Assembly: GCA_040902535.1 (NCBI GenBank)
Contig: JBBDXD010000018.1
Coordinates: 124,001-188,000, forward strand
Direction: 5' to 3'
DNA: 64,000 nt
DNA from: Dehalococcoidia bacterium
GTDB taxonomy: Bacteria > Chloroflexota > Dehalococcoidia > DSTF01 > JACRBR01
The position numbers and the translations under genes were made by a program. The first letter of the stretch is position 1. Every line of letters begins with the position of its first letter. Shown here in pieces: positions 17,287 to 25,661 of the stretch. Under the pieces are notes generated by a model. It did not search any database and was not told the origin of the DNA. It saw nothing but the letters and a program-made list of their open reading frames with translations.

Positions 17287-19512
17287 TCAAAGACCCCCGA
17301 ACTCGCGCGCGCCTTCGAGTTCGGATGTGCGGAGAGCAGCGGTGACGTCGGCGCCGTTGACGATTAGCCTGGTCTTCGGGGCTGCGCGGAGGCGGATCGG
17401 CGCGATGTCGCCGTCGGCCTCGATGCTGATGATCGCGGCGCGTTCGTCGATCTCGATGCGTCCGAACGCAAACTCGTCGCACTCGACGATCGTCGCGTCC
17501 GTCTCGAGCCAGACCGGAACGGGATCGTCGCTGGGGTTGACGAAGACGTAGCGAGCGCGGTCCGGGTCGGCGAACAGCCACTTTGGCGTGCGCCCGGCCA
17601 TGAGCTTTACGCCGGCAAGCTCGATCAGCGCGTCGCGGGACTGCAGCCACTGCGGTCCGCCGCCGTCCAATGCGCCGGCACGGCCCATCGGAGGCACGCG
17701 CGTCGCGCCGTCGTACTTGCGTTCGATGACGCTCATGTCCCAGAGACTGTAGCGGAGCGAGATCGTCGAACCGCCGGACGCATAGACGATCTCACGCGCG
17801 AAGTCTTCATCGACGCTGTCAGCGACGCTCGCCGCGGCGACGTGGCGGCGAAACGCTTCGGCGCTGTCGAAACTCGCGCTGTCGGCCACCTCGATGATCG
17901 CGGCGCTGCGCACGTTCCCCTTGTAGAACGGGCCGCCCTGCGACCGATGCTCCCAGAACGACTTCGCGGGGCCGCGATAGTTGTAGATGTCGAGCGCCAG
18001 CTCGTCGCCGCTCAGGCGCAGTTCGATGGACGCGCCGGAGCCCATGTCCGACGGCTCCAGCGGGATCATCGCGACGTAGACGCTGCCCGCATCGACGACG
18101 ATCGGGTCGCCGGGCTCGATCGTCGCTGGATACGCATCTGCCTTGCGGTCGCCGACCCAGACATCGTTCGATGCGGCGCCGAGCATGCGCAACGACAGCT
18201 TGTAACTCTCGGTCGGGCGCACGCGCGGCAGCAGGCCGTACGCGATGATCGCGCGACCCGCGTGCTGAGCGCCGACGAAGCGACCTTCGTCCCACACGTC
18301 CTCTGCCGTGCGGTTCGACTCGTGCATCGAGGCGCCCGGCCCCTTGTCGTCGATCACGTAGCGCGCGTAGAGCACGCCGTAGGGCGGGTCGCCGTCACGG
18401 CGGAAGTAGAGGAGCGACGAGTTCGGCTGCAACCAGCGCTCCCGCGGCTCTCCGACGCCGTACGACTGCGTCGCGGTACCGAACGCGAACGCGTCGGTCA
18501 TGTACGACGTCAGGTCATTGCCGTGCGCCGCATCCGCGACTTCGTCCGTCGCGAACGGATAGCGCTTGTCGCGCAGCGAATCGAGCACGTAGGCCGGGCA
18601 GTGAAACTCGTGGTGCGCGACGCCCAGGAAGCCTTCCTCGCGCCCCTTTGCGTAGTAAGAGGTCGGGCGGCGGAGCGCGTCATCGCCGAGGAGCTTCCAG
18701 AGGATGAGCTTGAGGTAGCCGCCGGCCCCTGTCCAGCCGTCCCGGTACGAGCGGGAGTGCGGCCCGCTGAGCTGGGCGAGCCCGGGATGATAATGCGCTG
18801 CGACGTGCAGCCACAGGCGCTCCTCGGCGACGCGCGCCTTCAGCGCGATGCGCGGATCGCGCGTCTGCGCGGCGAGCACCGCCATGCGGGCGATATCGAC
18901 GGAGAGGTACGTCGGGCTGTTGTACTCGTGCGGCGCGCCCGAGCGGTTCGTGAACTCAAACCACTCATCGAGGCGACGGGCGCCGCGCTCGACGTAGTAG
19001 GGTTCGTCGATCGCCTCGCCGCCGAGCACGCTGTTGCAGATGTCGCTCAGCGCGATGTTGGTATAGGACGGATGCACGTCGAGGCGGTCGATCTCGTCGA
19101 GCCCGAGTCGGATCATCTCGACGATGACGTCGCGCGATGCGCTGAGCGCACCGCCGGCACGGACCAGGTGATTCAGCCCATCGAGCACGAACTCGACGGC
19201 GTTGAGGTCCGTGACACCGGCGTCCTCGTAGAACCAGCGGAAGTTGCCGTAGTGCGCGTCATCGGGCCGGCGTTCCTGCATGGACGCGACGTTACGGATG
19301 ATGCGATCGGCGCGCTCGACGTTGGCATCGCCGCCTTCGGCGAGCAGCGCGCCGGCGTACGCGAGCGAGGCGCGGCCGTCGTGGAAGACGCCGAACTGCG
19401 TCTCGTATCGCACGAGGCCGATGTCATCGTCCCAGGCGTCGGCGAGCGTGCGGACGCCTTCGTCGTGGAGTTGTGCGGCACGTTCCTCGATGGTGGATAC
19501 CGTCAGGCGCAT
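17287..19512 (-). CDS. Large protein, possibly glycoside-hydrolase-like
   Basis: A ~741-residue soluble protein I do not recognise. The first ~330 residues are helical with many Trp, Tyr and paired acidic residues (YGNFRWFYEDAG, HEYNSPTYLSVDIAR, GPHSRSYRDGWTGAGGYLKL), which suggests an alpha/alpha-toroid as in several polysaccharide-active families. The rest looks beta-rich with short repeats ending in small residues. No signal peptide. ATG 19512 has GAGGAGG very close; GTG 19554 would add 14 residues. It is followed by a hydrolase remnant in frame. A role in carbohydrate breakdown is only a guess from composition and from the nearby GH57 cluster. Confidence 0.7.
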   Translation of the reverse strand: MRLTVSTIEERAAQLHDEGVRTLADAWDDDIGLVRYETQFGVFHDGRASLAYAGALLAEGGDANVERADRIIRNVASMQERRPDDAHYGNFRWFYEDAGVTDLNAVEFVLDGLNHLVRAGGALSASRDVIVEMIRLGLDEIDRLDVHPSYTNIALSDICNSVLGGEAIDEPYYVERGARRLDEWFEFTNRSGAPHEYNSPTYLSVDIARMAVLAAQTRDPRIALKARVAEERLWLHVAAHYHPGLAQLSGPHSRSYRDGWTGAGGYLKLILWKLLGDDALRRPTSYYAKGREEGFLGVAHHEFHCPAYVLDSLRDKRYPFATDEVADAAHGNDLTSYMTDAFAFGTATQSYGVGEPRERWLQPNSSLLYFRRDGDPPYGVLYARYVIDDKGPGASMHESNRTAEDVWDEGRFVGAQHAGRAIIAYGLLPRVRPTESYKLSLRMLGAASNDVWVGDRKADAYPATIEPGDPIVVDAGSVYVAMIPLEPSDMGSGASIELRLSGDELALDIYNYRGPAKSFWEHRSQGGPFYKGNVRSAAIIEVADSASFDSAEAFRRHVAAASVADSVDEDFAREIVYASGGSTISLRYSLWDMSVIERKYDGATRVPPMGRAGALDGGGPQWLQSRDALIELAGVKLMAGRTPKWLFADPDRARYVFVNPSDDPVPVWLETDATIVECDEFAFGRIEIDERAAIISIEADGDIAPIRLRAAPKTRLIVNGADVTAALRTSELEGAREFGGL

Positions 19513-19611
19513 ACCTCCTCGGGTTTCACCTGCCCGCTGCGGCATTAACATCACTCATCTGCAGGAGCCGCCGGGCGGCACGATGTGTGGTGCAATGCTA
19601 CCCTGCCGCAC

Positions 19612-20088
19612 ATGACCGGCGAGACCACCGCGCGACTCGACATCGTACCCGTCTGGCGAAAACTGAATGACATGCTCATCGAGCTTGTCGATATCGTTCC
19701 GGACGACAAGATGGATTGGTCGCCGAAGCCCGAACTCTGGAGCTTCGACCACATCTTCCGGCATCTCGCCGACGCCCGCGAAGAGTGGATGAACCGCGCG
19801 ATCAACGACGGCGAGCCCGACCTGCGCGTCTTCGAGAACGCCCACAGCAATCGCGACATCAAGGCTGCCTTCCAGCGTACCTGGGAACGCGTCGAGCGCA
19901 CCGTCACCGATCAGGAAAGGCTCGATGCCACGTACCGAGACCGCTGGTGGGCGGGCGCTCCGCTCCGGACGGGCCACTGGGTCGCCTTTCACCTCCTCGA
20001 ACACGACATCCACCATCGCGCCGATCTGCTGCTGTACCTTTCGCTGCTCGGCGTCGAAACGCGCCCGGGTCTCGACATGGTAGGTTAA
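19612..20088 (+). CDS. DinB/YfiT-like metal-binding protein
   Basis: A 158-residue four-helix DinB-superfamily protein. The three metal-binding histidines are visible in FDHIFRHLAD and in HLLEHDIHHRADLL. Members act as thiol-dependent S-transferases or have unknown roles. The ATG at 19612 follows TACCCT by 7 bases, so it may be leaderless. Its stop overlaps tail-to-tail with the thioredoxin gene on the other strand (shared TTAA). Confidence 0.85.
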   Translation: MTGETTARLDIVPVWRKLNDMLIELVDIVPDDKMDWSPKPELWSFDHIFRHLADAREEWMNRAINDGEPDLRVFENAHSNRDIKAAFQRTWERVERTVTDQERLDATYRDRWWAGAPLRTGHWVAFHLLEHDIHHRADLLLYLSLLGVETRPGLDMVG

Positions 20089-21098
20089 CCGGCACCCTCC
20101 GGCACCACGCACGACGTGAACGTGAAGGCATACAGCGCGACGCCGTCGGACATCGTCTCAAGCGTTAGTTCGTGGAGGTCGATCTCGCGGTTGTTAACGA
20201 TACGGTACAGACGGGGCACGTCGATCGCCATGATCGACGTCGCGCCCGGTTGCACGTCGGCGGCGGCGTCTTCGGCCGCCAGCGGCTTGCCATCTTGCAG
20301 CACGCTGAAGACGGCCTGGCCACCGTACGCCGGCGGATGGATGACGCAATTCACTTCCTTCGCCATGTACGGGACGACGAGGCGGCTGGTGCCGCTGGCA
20401 TTCGCCGGGCGCGCGAGGAACTCGCCGGACAGCAGCCAGTCGCCGTCCAAATACGCATGGCCCGCGACATGCTTGCCGGGATCGCGATACGTCGCCGGGG
20501 CATCGGGCGTGAGGTTCGCCATGTTGCCGATGCTGCCGCGCGCGAATCCCAGGTACAGCTCCGGCGAGACGCGATAGCAGACCGCTCCGGGCTTGTCCTC
20601 GTCGCGGACGGGCTCCATCTTGCCGGGGAGCAGCACGTCAAGCGTCGCTTCACGCAGGAGAAACTGGATCGCCTCCTCGGTCTCGCCGTAGGCGCCTTCG
20701 CCGAAGTGGTAGTAACGCAGGTAGCCCTTGCCGTCGACGAGGTACTTCGCGGGCCAGTAACGGTTCGCCCAGGCCCGCCAGATCGCATAATCGTTATCGA
20801 GCACGACCGGATAATCGATGCCATGCTCGCGGACGGCGCGCTGCACGTTGCCGCCGTCGCGCGCGAACGAGAACTCGGGCGCGTGCACGCCGATGACGGT
20901 CAGGCCGTGCTCGCGGTAGCGCCGTCGCCACTCCTTGACGTAGGGCAGCGTGCGGATGCAGTTGACGCACGTGTAATCCCAGAAGTCGATGAGCACGGGC
21001 TTGCCGCGGAGGTCCGCCATGCGAAGCGGGCCGCCCTGGAGCCACGTGGCGTCGGGCGGGAACTCGGGTGCGCGGACGGGGCCCTGCTCTTCCTGCAT
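20085..21098 (-). CDS. TlpA-like thioredoxin domain protein
   Basis: A 337-residue protein whose first ~150 residues are a redoxin domain with the active site WDYTCVNCIRTLP (C44, C47) and FSFARDGGNVQRAV, as in the C-terminal parts of DipZ-type proteins. The remaining ~180 residues are beta-rich and match the extra domain often joined to this redoxin type. No signal peptide, so it appears cytosolic. ATG 21098 has AAGGAG seven bases upstream. It likely handles thiol-disulfide exchange; partners are unknown. Confidence 0.87.
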   Translation of the reverse strand: MQEEQGPVRAPEFPPDATWLQGGPLRMADLRGKPVLIDFWDYTCVNCIRTLPYVKEWRRRYREHGLTVIGVHAPEFSFARDGGNVQRAVREHGIDYPVVLDNDYAIWRAWANRYWPAKYLVDGKGYLRYYHFGEGAYGETEEAIQFLLREATLDVLLPGKMEPVRDEDKPGAVCYRVSPELYLGFARGSIGNMANLTPDAPATYRDPGKHVAGHAYLDGDWLLSGEFLARPANASGTSRLVVPYMAKEVNCVIHPPAYGGQAVFSVLQDGKPLAAEDAAADVQPGATSIMAIDVPRLYRIVNNREIDLHELTLETMSDGVALYAFTFTSCVVPEGAG

Positions 21099-21264
21099 CG
21101 ACGTCTCCTTAGGGCATTCTAGCGCGGCGCTGGCGGGGAGCCGTTGCACGCGACGCCGCGCGAGCTGAACGCCGGTCGACGGTGACGGGCGTGCGGGCTG
21201 AGACCCTCTGTGCTGGTAGGATGGATGTGACACACGCCTCGCCCCCGTAGAAAGCGCAGCCCGC

Positions 21265-22398
21265 TTGTTCATTCGCAACTACCGCATCTTCTCGCTGTTC
21301 GGCATTCCGATCGAGGTCAATCCGACGTGGCTCTTCACGCTCGCCTTTTTCGTGTACGTGCTCGGCGGCCAGCTCTATCCGGAAGCGCTCGAAGACGAGC
21401 CAGCCTGGTTCTTGTGGGCGCTGGCGCTCGTAAGCGGACTGCTCTTCTTTGCCTCGATCATCGTGCACGAATTGGCGCACAGCCTGGTGGCGCAGCGAAA
21501 CGGCATCCCGGTGCGGGCGATCACGCTGTTCATGCTCGGCGGCGTCTCGCAGATCACGAAAGAGGCGAAGCGCCCGCTCGTCGAGTTCGTGACCGCGATC
21601 GTCGGGCCGTTGACGAGCTTTGCGCTGGCGGCGATTTTCCTGGGGCTCGCGTTTACGCCGGGCATCGCCGGCGGTCGGGCCGGGATCATGTTCGAGTTCC
21701 TGTTCGTGATGAACCTGTCGCTCGGCGTCGTGAACATGGCGCCGGGATTCCCCCTCGATGGCGGCCGCGTGCTGCGCGCCGCGATCTGGGGGATCACGGG
21801 CAACTTCAAGCGCGCGACCTTCCTGGCTTCGATCTGCGGCCGGGTGCTGGGCTTCGCGTTGATGGCGCTTGGGCTGCTGGTGTTCTTGCGTGTGTTCACG
21901 TGGTTCGACCAGTTCAGCGGCGCCTGGTTCGTGCTGGTCGGGCTCTTCCTGGACAATGCGGCGCGTCAGGCGTGGACGCAGGTCGAAGTGCTCGAGACGC
22001 TGCGCAAGTACCGCGCATCGAACGTGATGCGCACGATGCTGCCGACGGTGCCCGAGACGACGACGGTGCTGGAGACGGTAGGACGCTACTTCGACCCGCA
22101 CTTCGGGCTCTGCGCGTTCATCGTCGATCGGGACGAGCGCGTGCTGGGCATGCTGAGCGACGCTGAGGCGGCGCGCGTGCCAAAGGACCGCTGGGCGACG
22201 ACATACGCGCCGCAGGCGATGACGCCGACCTCCGACGTGCAGACCATCGGCCCCGAAGCCGACCTGGCGACGGCGCTCGAACAGCTCGAGTCGGCGAGAC
22301 AGCTGCAACTGCCGGTCGTCGACGCGGGACGGATTGTCGGATACGTGAGCCGGATGCGGATCATGAACGTGCTGGCTTCGGAGCGGGCCGGGGCGTAG
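21265..22398 (+). CDS. Site-2 protease (M50) with CBS domains
   Basis: A 377-residue intramembrane metalloprotease. The zinc site is H68-E-L-A-H72 in the second helix and the third ligand lies in NMAPGFPLDGGRVLRA (about residues 156-171). About six membrane helices come first, then two CBS motifs after residue 250 (ASNVMRTMLPTV and PQAMTPTSDVQTIG), which sense adenylate-type ligands. Such enzymes cut membrane-bound regulators. The start is TTG 21265; it gives the conserved IRNYRIFSLFGIPI beginning, but no clear ribosome-binding site is seen. Confidence 0.9.
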   Translation: MFIRNYRIFSLFGIPIEVNPTWLFTLAFFVYVLGGQLYPEALEDEPAWFLWALALVSGLLFFASIIVHELAHSLVAQRNGIPVRAITLFMLGGVSQITKEAKRPLVEFVTAIVGPLTSFALAAIFLGLAFTPGIAGGRAGIMFEFLFVMNLSLGVVNMAPGFPLDGGRVLRAAIWGITGNFKRATFLASICGRVLGFALMALGLLVFLRVFTWFDQFSGAWFVLVGLFLDNAARQAWTQVEVLETLRKYRASNVMRTMLPTVPETTTVLETVGRYFDPHFGLCAFIVDRDERVLGMLSDAEAARVPKDRWATTYAPQAMTPTSDVQTIGPEADLATALEQLESARQLQLPVVDAGRIVGYVSRMRIMNVLASERAGA

Positions 22399-22458
22399 CG
22401 GTGGGTTCCGGGCTTCACTGCGCCGCACCGGGCTGATGCCAACCTCGAAAAATGAACA

Positions 22459-22490
22459 GCGCCGCGACCGGGGGAGCGTGGTCGCGGCGC
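22459..22490 (+). terminator. Perfect 11-bp hairpin after the site-2 protease gene
   Basis: GCGCCGCGACC and GGTCGCGGCGC pair perfectly around a 10-base loop, 60 bases after the stop. It lacks a T-run but is the strongest simple hairpin in the window. Confidence 0.55.
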
Positions 22491-22528
22491 CATCCATTGC
22501 TTGGTACAGAAGCTAGTATCCGCGGACG

Positions 22529-22568
22529 CTGTTAAGGACGATCGCGGAAACTGTTAAACGGAGCCTAA
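22529..22568 (+). promoter_or_regulatory. Pho-box-like direct repeats
   Basis: CTGTTAA occurs at 22529 and 22551, and a weaker AGCCTAA at 22562. The TAA elements keep 11-base multiples, like PhoB/PhoP direct repeats (CTGTCAT in enterics). The repeats lie about 210-245 bases upstream of the PhoD-like gene. The rest of this 374-base gap shows only the hairpin at 22459-22490. Confidence 0.45.
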
Positions 22569-22772
22569 ACGTATCCGAGTACGAAGCTGGCGATGGTACT
22601 TCTGGCACTGACGCCGGCATGCTGCGGGTCTGCTGCGGCCCAGGCATATGCGAATTGACCGGGGTCGGACGGCGCGTTACCGATTGTTCTCCTTCGTACC
22701 ATGGCGATGCTATCGTACGTCTTGCGGGCGGGGCGCATGCTCCGCGTGGCGCACATACACCACGGAGTTCCT

Positions 22773-24287
22773 GTGACCCGCTTCGCCATGGTCGTCGCGC
22801 TCCTTGCGCTGGTCGCCACAGCCTGCGACGACGGCACACCGGACTCAGACTCCGATGCCGCGCAAGACGTCACGTTCGAGCTTGGCATCGCGAGCGGTGA
22901 CGTGACGAGCGAGAGCGCGGTCTTGTGGACGCGCGCGGAAGGCGCGGCCGCGCTGAGCGTCGAGGTAACGACGAGCGCCCGATTCGACGGCGACGTCCGT
23001 GAGATCGATGCGGAGACCTCGGAGGAGCGCGATTTCACCGTCAAGGCACATGTCGATGGCCTGCTGCCCGATACGCGCTACCACTTCCGCTTCCGGTCGG
23101 GGGACGCGCTGAGCGACGCGGGGACGTTCGTGACGGCGCCGGACGCATCGACGTCGCAGGCGCTGCGGTTCGTGTTCAGCGGCGACTCCGACGGCTCGCG
23201 CCAGGAGGATGGCACGCCGGTGTGGAACGAGTTCGAAGTGCTCGACGCCGCCGCCGCGGATGATCCGGCGTTCTTCCTGTACTTCGGCGACACGATCTAT
23301 GCAGACAGGACGCCGTCGGCAGAGGACCTGACCGGCTTTCGCGGCAAGTACGCGCAGAACCGCGGTTACGAAGCCCTGCGTCGCATATTTGCTGCCACAT
23401 CGACGTACAACACGTGGGACGACCACGAGGTGCACAACGATTACGCGGGCACAGAGGTCGATCCGGGTCTGTTCGACGACGCGCAGCAGGCGTTTCGAGA
23501 GTACTTGCCGATCGATGACAGCGGCGATCCCGAGATCCTCTATCGCACGTTCCGGTGGGGGGCCGACGTGGAGATGATCCTGCTCGACGAACGCAGCTTC
23601 CGCGACGACTCGGCCGCAGAGGAATGCAGTTCGGGCGAGGAATCCACTGCCGATCCGCTGCCTGCCGCCGCCTTTGACAATGCGGCCGATGCGCTGCGCG
23701 GCATCCGCGGCTTTGTCGGCCTGGCGGACGAATTGCCGGAGGGATGCGAGGACGCCATCAAGGACGCCGGCCGGACGCTCCTGGGCACAGAACAGAAGGA
23801 GTACTTCCTCGACTGGTTGTCGTCGACCGACGCGACCTGGAAGATCGTCGTGAACCCTGTGGCGATCCAGCACCTGTTGGTGTCGCCGTATGATCGGTGG
23901 GAGGGATTCGCGGCCGAGCGTCGCGAGGTGCTTGAGTACATCCGCGACGAAGGGATCGAGAACGTCGTCTTCCTGACGACGGACTTTCACGCGAACATCT
24001 TCGGCGGCGTGCGCCTGGAGCCGTTCGATGACGAGCAGATCGCGTACGAGGCGATCGCCGGGCCGATCGCGACCGCGCAGTTCCGGCAGGAGATCGTGGA
24101 TGTCGTCGGAGAGGCGGCGGCGGGCGGAGTCGAAGGTTTTCTCACCGGCCTGCTGAAGGTCGACTGCGCGGAGTTGCACTCGTACGCATACGCGCTCGTC
24201 GAAGTCACGCCGGATGTGCTGACGATCACCGCGAAGGACGACACAGGCGGCGAGATGTGCAGCGTGACGCTGGAGTCGCAGCCATGA
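22773..24287 (+). CDS. PhoD-like phosphatase lipoprotein
   Basis: A 504-residue metallophosphatase of the PhoD family (phosphodi/monoesterase, metal-dependent, outside the membrane). The N-terminus is a lipoprotein signal (VVALLALVATAC, Cys ~20). A fibronectin-like PhoD_N domain with ASGDVTSESAVLWTR follows. The catalytic domain has GDSDG, YFGDTIYAD, NTWDDHEVHNDY and LTTDFHANIFGG, supplying the expected Asp and His ligands. GTG 22773 has GGAG seven bases upstream and gives the signal peptide directly. Pho-box-like repeats upstream suggest induction by phosphate starvation. The stop overlaps the RidA start in ATGA. Confidence 0.93.
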   Translation: MTRFAMVVALLALVATACDDGTPDSDSDAAQDVTFELGIASGDVTSESAVLWTRAEGAAALSVEVTTSARFDGDVREIDAETSEERDFTVKAHVDGLLPDTRYHFRFRSGDALSDAGTFVTAPDASTSQALRFVFSGDSDGSRQEDGTPVWNEFEVLDAAAADDPAFFLYFGDTIYADRTPSAEDLTGFRGKYAQNRGYEALRRIFAATSTYNTWDDHEVHNDYAGTEVDPGLFDDAQQAFREYLPIDDSGDPEILYRTFRWGADVEMILLDERSFRDDSAAEECSSGEESTADPLPAAAFDNAADALRGIRGFVGLADELPEGCEDAIKDAGRTLLGTEQKEYFLDWLSSTDATWKIVVNPVAIQHLLVSPYDRWEGFAAERREVLEYIRDEGIENVVFLTTDFHANIFGGVRLEPFDDEQIAYEAIAGPIATAQFRQEIVDVVGEAAAGGVEGFLTGLLKVDCAELHSYAYALVEVTPDVLTITAKDDTGGEMCSVTLESQP

Positions 24288-24745
24288 GCGCGGAAGCACG
24301 ACTGGGCGAACTCGGCCTGACGCTGCCGGAGGTCGCGGCGCCGCGATGGGCGTACGTGCCATGCGTGCGGACGGGCAACCTGCTCTTCGTGTCGGGGCAG
24401 ATCGCCGTGCAGGACGGGCGCGTGTTGCACCCGGGAAAGCTCGGGCGCGAAGTCGACGTCGAACGCGGAAGCGAAGCGGCGCGAGGGTGCGCGATCTCGG
24501 CGCTGGCGATCGTGCGGCAGGCGGCGGGATCGCTCGACCGAGTGACGCGCGTCGTCAAGAGCACCGTGTTCGTGGCATCGGCGGCAGGATTCACGGATCA
24601 GCCGTCGGTTGCGAACGGGGCTTCGGAGCTGCTGCGCGATGTCTTTGGCGACGCGGGCTTGGGCGCGCGATCGGCGATCGGCATGTTCGAACTGCCGCTG
24701 GGCGCGAGCGTGGAAGCGGAGTTCATTTTCGAGATCCAGCCGTAG
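24284..24745 (+). CDS. RidA-family protein
   Basis: A 153-residue YjgF/YER057c/UK114-family protein of the longer, LPEVAAP-starting subgroup. The family hydrolyses reactive enamine/imine intermediates as trimers. FVSGQIAVQDG and the C-terminal GASVEAEFIFEIQP match. The Arg that defines true RidA (in a GxxR) is not evident, so substrate and activity may differ. The ATG overlaps the phosphatase stop, so both are co-translated; a functional link is unclear. Confidence 0.87.
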   Translation: MSAEARLGELGLTLPEVAAPRWAYVPCVRTGNLLFVSGQIAVQDGRVLHPGKLGREVDVERGSEAARGCAISALAIVRQAAGSLDRVTRVVKSTVFVASAAGFTDQPSVANGASELLRDVFGDAGLGARSAIGMFELPLGASVEAEFIFEIQP

Positions 24746-24795
24746 CTGGACGACTGACGGCCGTCGCTTGCAGCTCTAACGCTCGTTCCGGCAGC

Positions 24796-25590
24796 CTAAC
24801 CCGGCACCTTCCAGTAGTCGCGCTTGATCGCGACCGGACGGAATCCCATCGCGGCGTACATGTGCTTCGGCGTGTCGGTGGGGTCGGCGACGATCACGAT
24901 GGGCCCGGCGCCCGCTTCGCGGCACTTGCGCACGCAATGGTGGATGAGCGCGCTCGCCAGCCCGCGATGCCGGTGAGCCGGGTCGACGAAGAGGTCCTCG
25001 ACCTGCGCCATGCCATCCACGCCGGGCAGCGTCGAAAAGTAGCCGCGGGGCGCGCCGTCAATCAAACCAAGATAGTAACGCGATGGCGGGCACTTGAGCC
25101 GCCGCGTACGCGCCATGCGCACGCCCGCATCGGCGACTTCTTCCTGCCCCAGGCGCTCGCGCGTCTCCTTCCAGTCGAGCGCGTGCAGGCCCTCGAACTG
25201 GCGCCAGTCGTCCTCATGCTCGACGGCGCGGATCTCAAACGGCGCGGCTTCCCCAATCAGTTCGCCTTCGAGGACTGAGACCAGGTTGCTCCGCATCGTG
25301 AAGTTTTCGAGCGTGAGGCGCGCCTCGAACGCCGGCGGCGTCGTGAAGTCACAGTGGTAGGCGCGCGCAGGAGCGTGCGCGTACTCCAGATCGACGCGCT
25401 CGAGCAGCCGGTCGATCCCGGCAGGCGCGGCGGCGGTCACGTACGCGACGTGGTTCGCATCGCGGATGTCCGGCGTATCGCGATTGCGGATGAAGCGGCC
25501 GCCGTCCGCTTCGAAGCTTTCGTTGCCGAGCGCGAACTGCGCTTCGTTGACGGCGAGCGCCAGGCGCGCGAGATCCTCCGCTGATCGCAT
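24796..25590 (-). CDS. GNAT-family acetyltransferase
   Basis: A 264-residue protein with a C-terminal GNAT fold: VEDLFVDPAHRHRGLASALIHH (about residues 195-216) contains the R/Q-x-x-G-x-A acetyl-CoA loop, followed by MYAAMGFRPV. The N-terminal half looks like a degenerate second GNAT domain. The ATG follows TACCAT by 7 bases (leaderless type). It lies 71 bases past the end of the GH57 operon on the same strand but seems to have its own promoter. Substrate unknown. Confidence 0.85.
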   Translation of the reverse strand: MRSAEDLARLALAVNEAQFALGNESFEADGGRFIRNRDTPDIRDANHVAYVTAAAPAGIDRLLERVDLEYAHAPARAYHCDFTTPPAFEARLTLENFTMRSNLVSVLEGELIGEAAPFEIRAVEHEDDWRQFEGLHALDWKETRERLGQEEVADAGVRMARTRRLKCPPSRYYLGLIDGAPRGYFSTLPGVDGMAQVEDLFVDPAHRHRGLASALIHHCVRKCREAGAGPIVIVADPTDTPKHMYAAMGFRPVAIKRDYWKVPG

Positions 25591-25661
25591 GGGGTGGATG
25601 GTAGCGCCCGCTGGACGTCCGGCATAGCGGCCGGAGTGGCGTCATCGTCGGCCGGGCGGGC

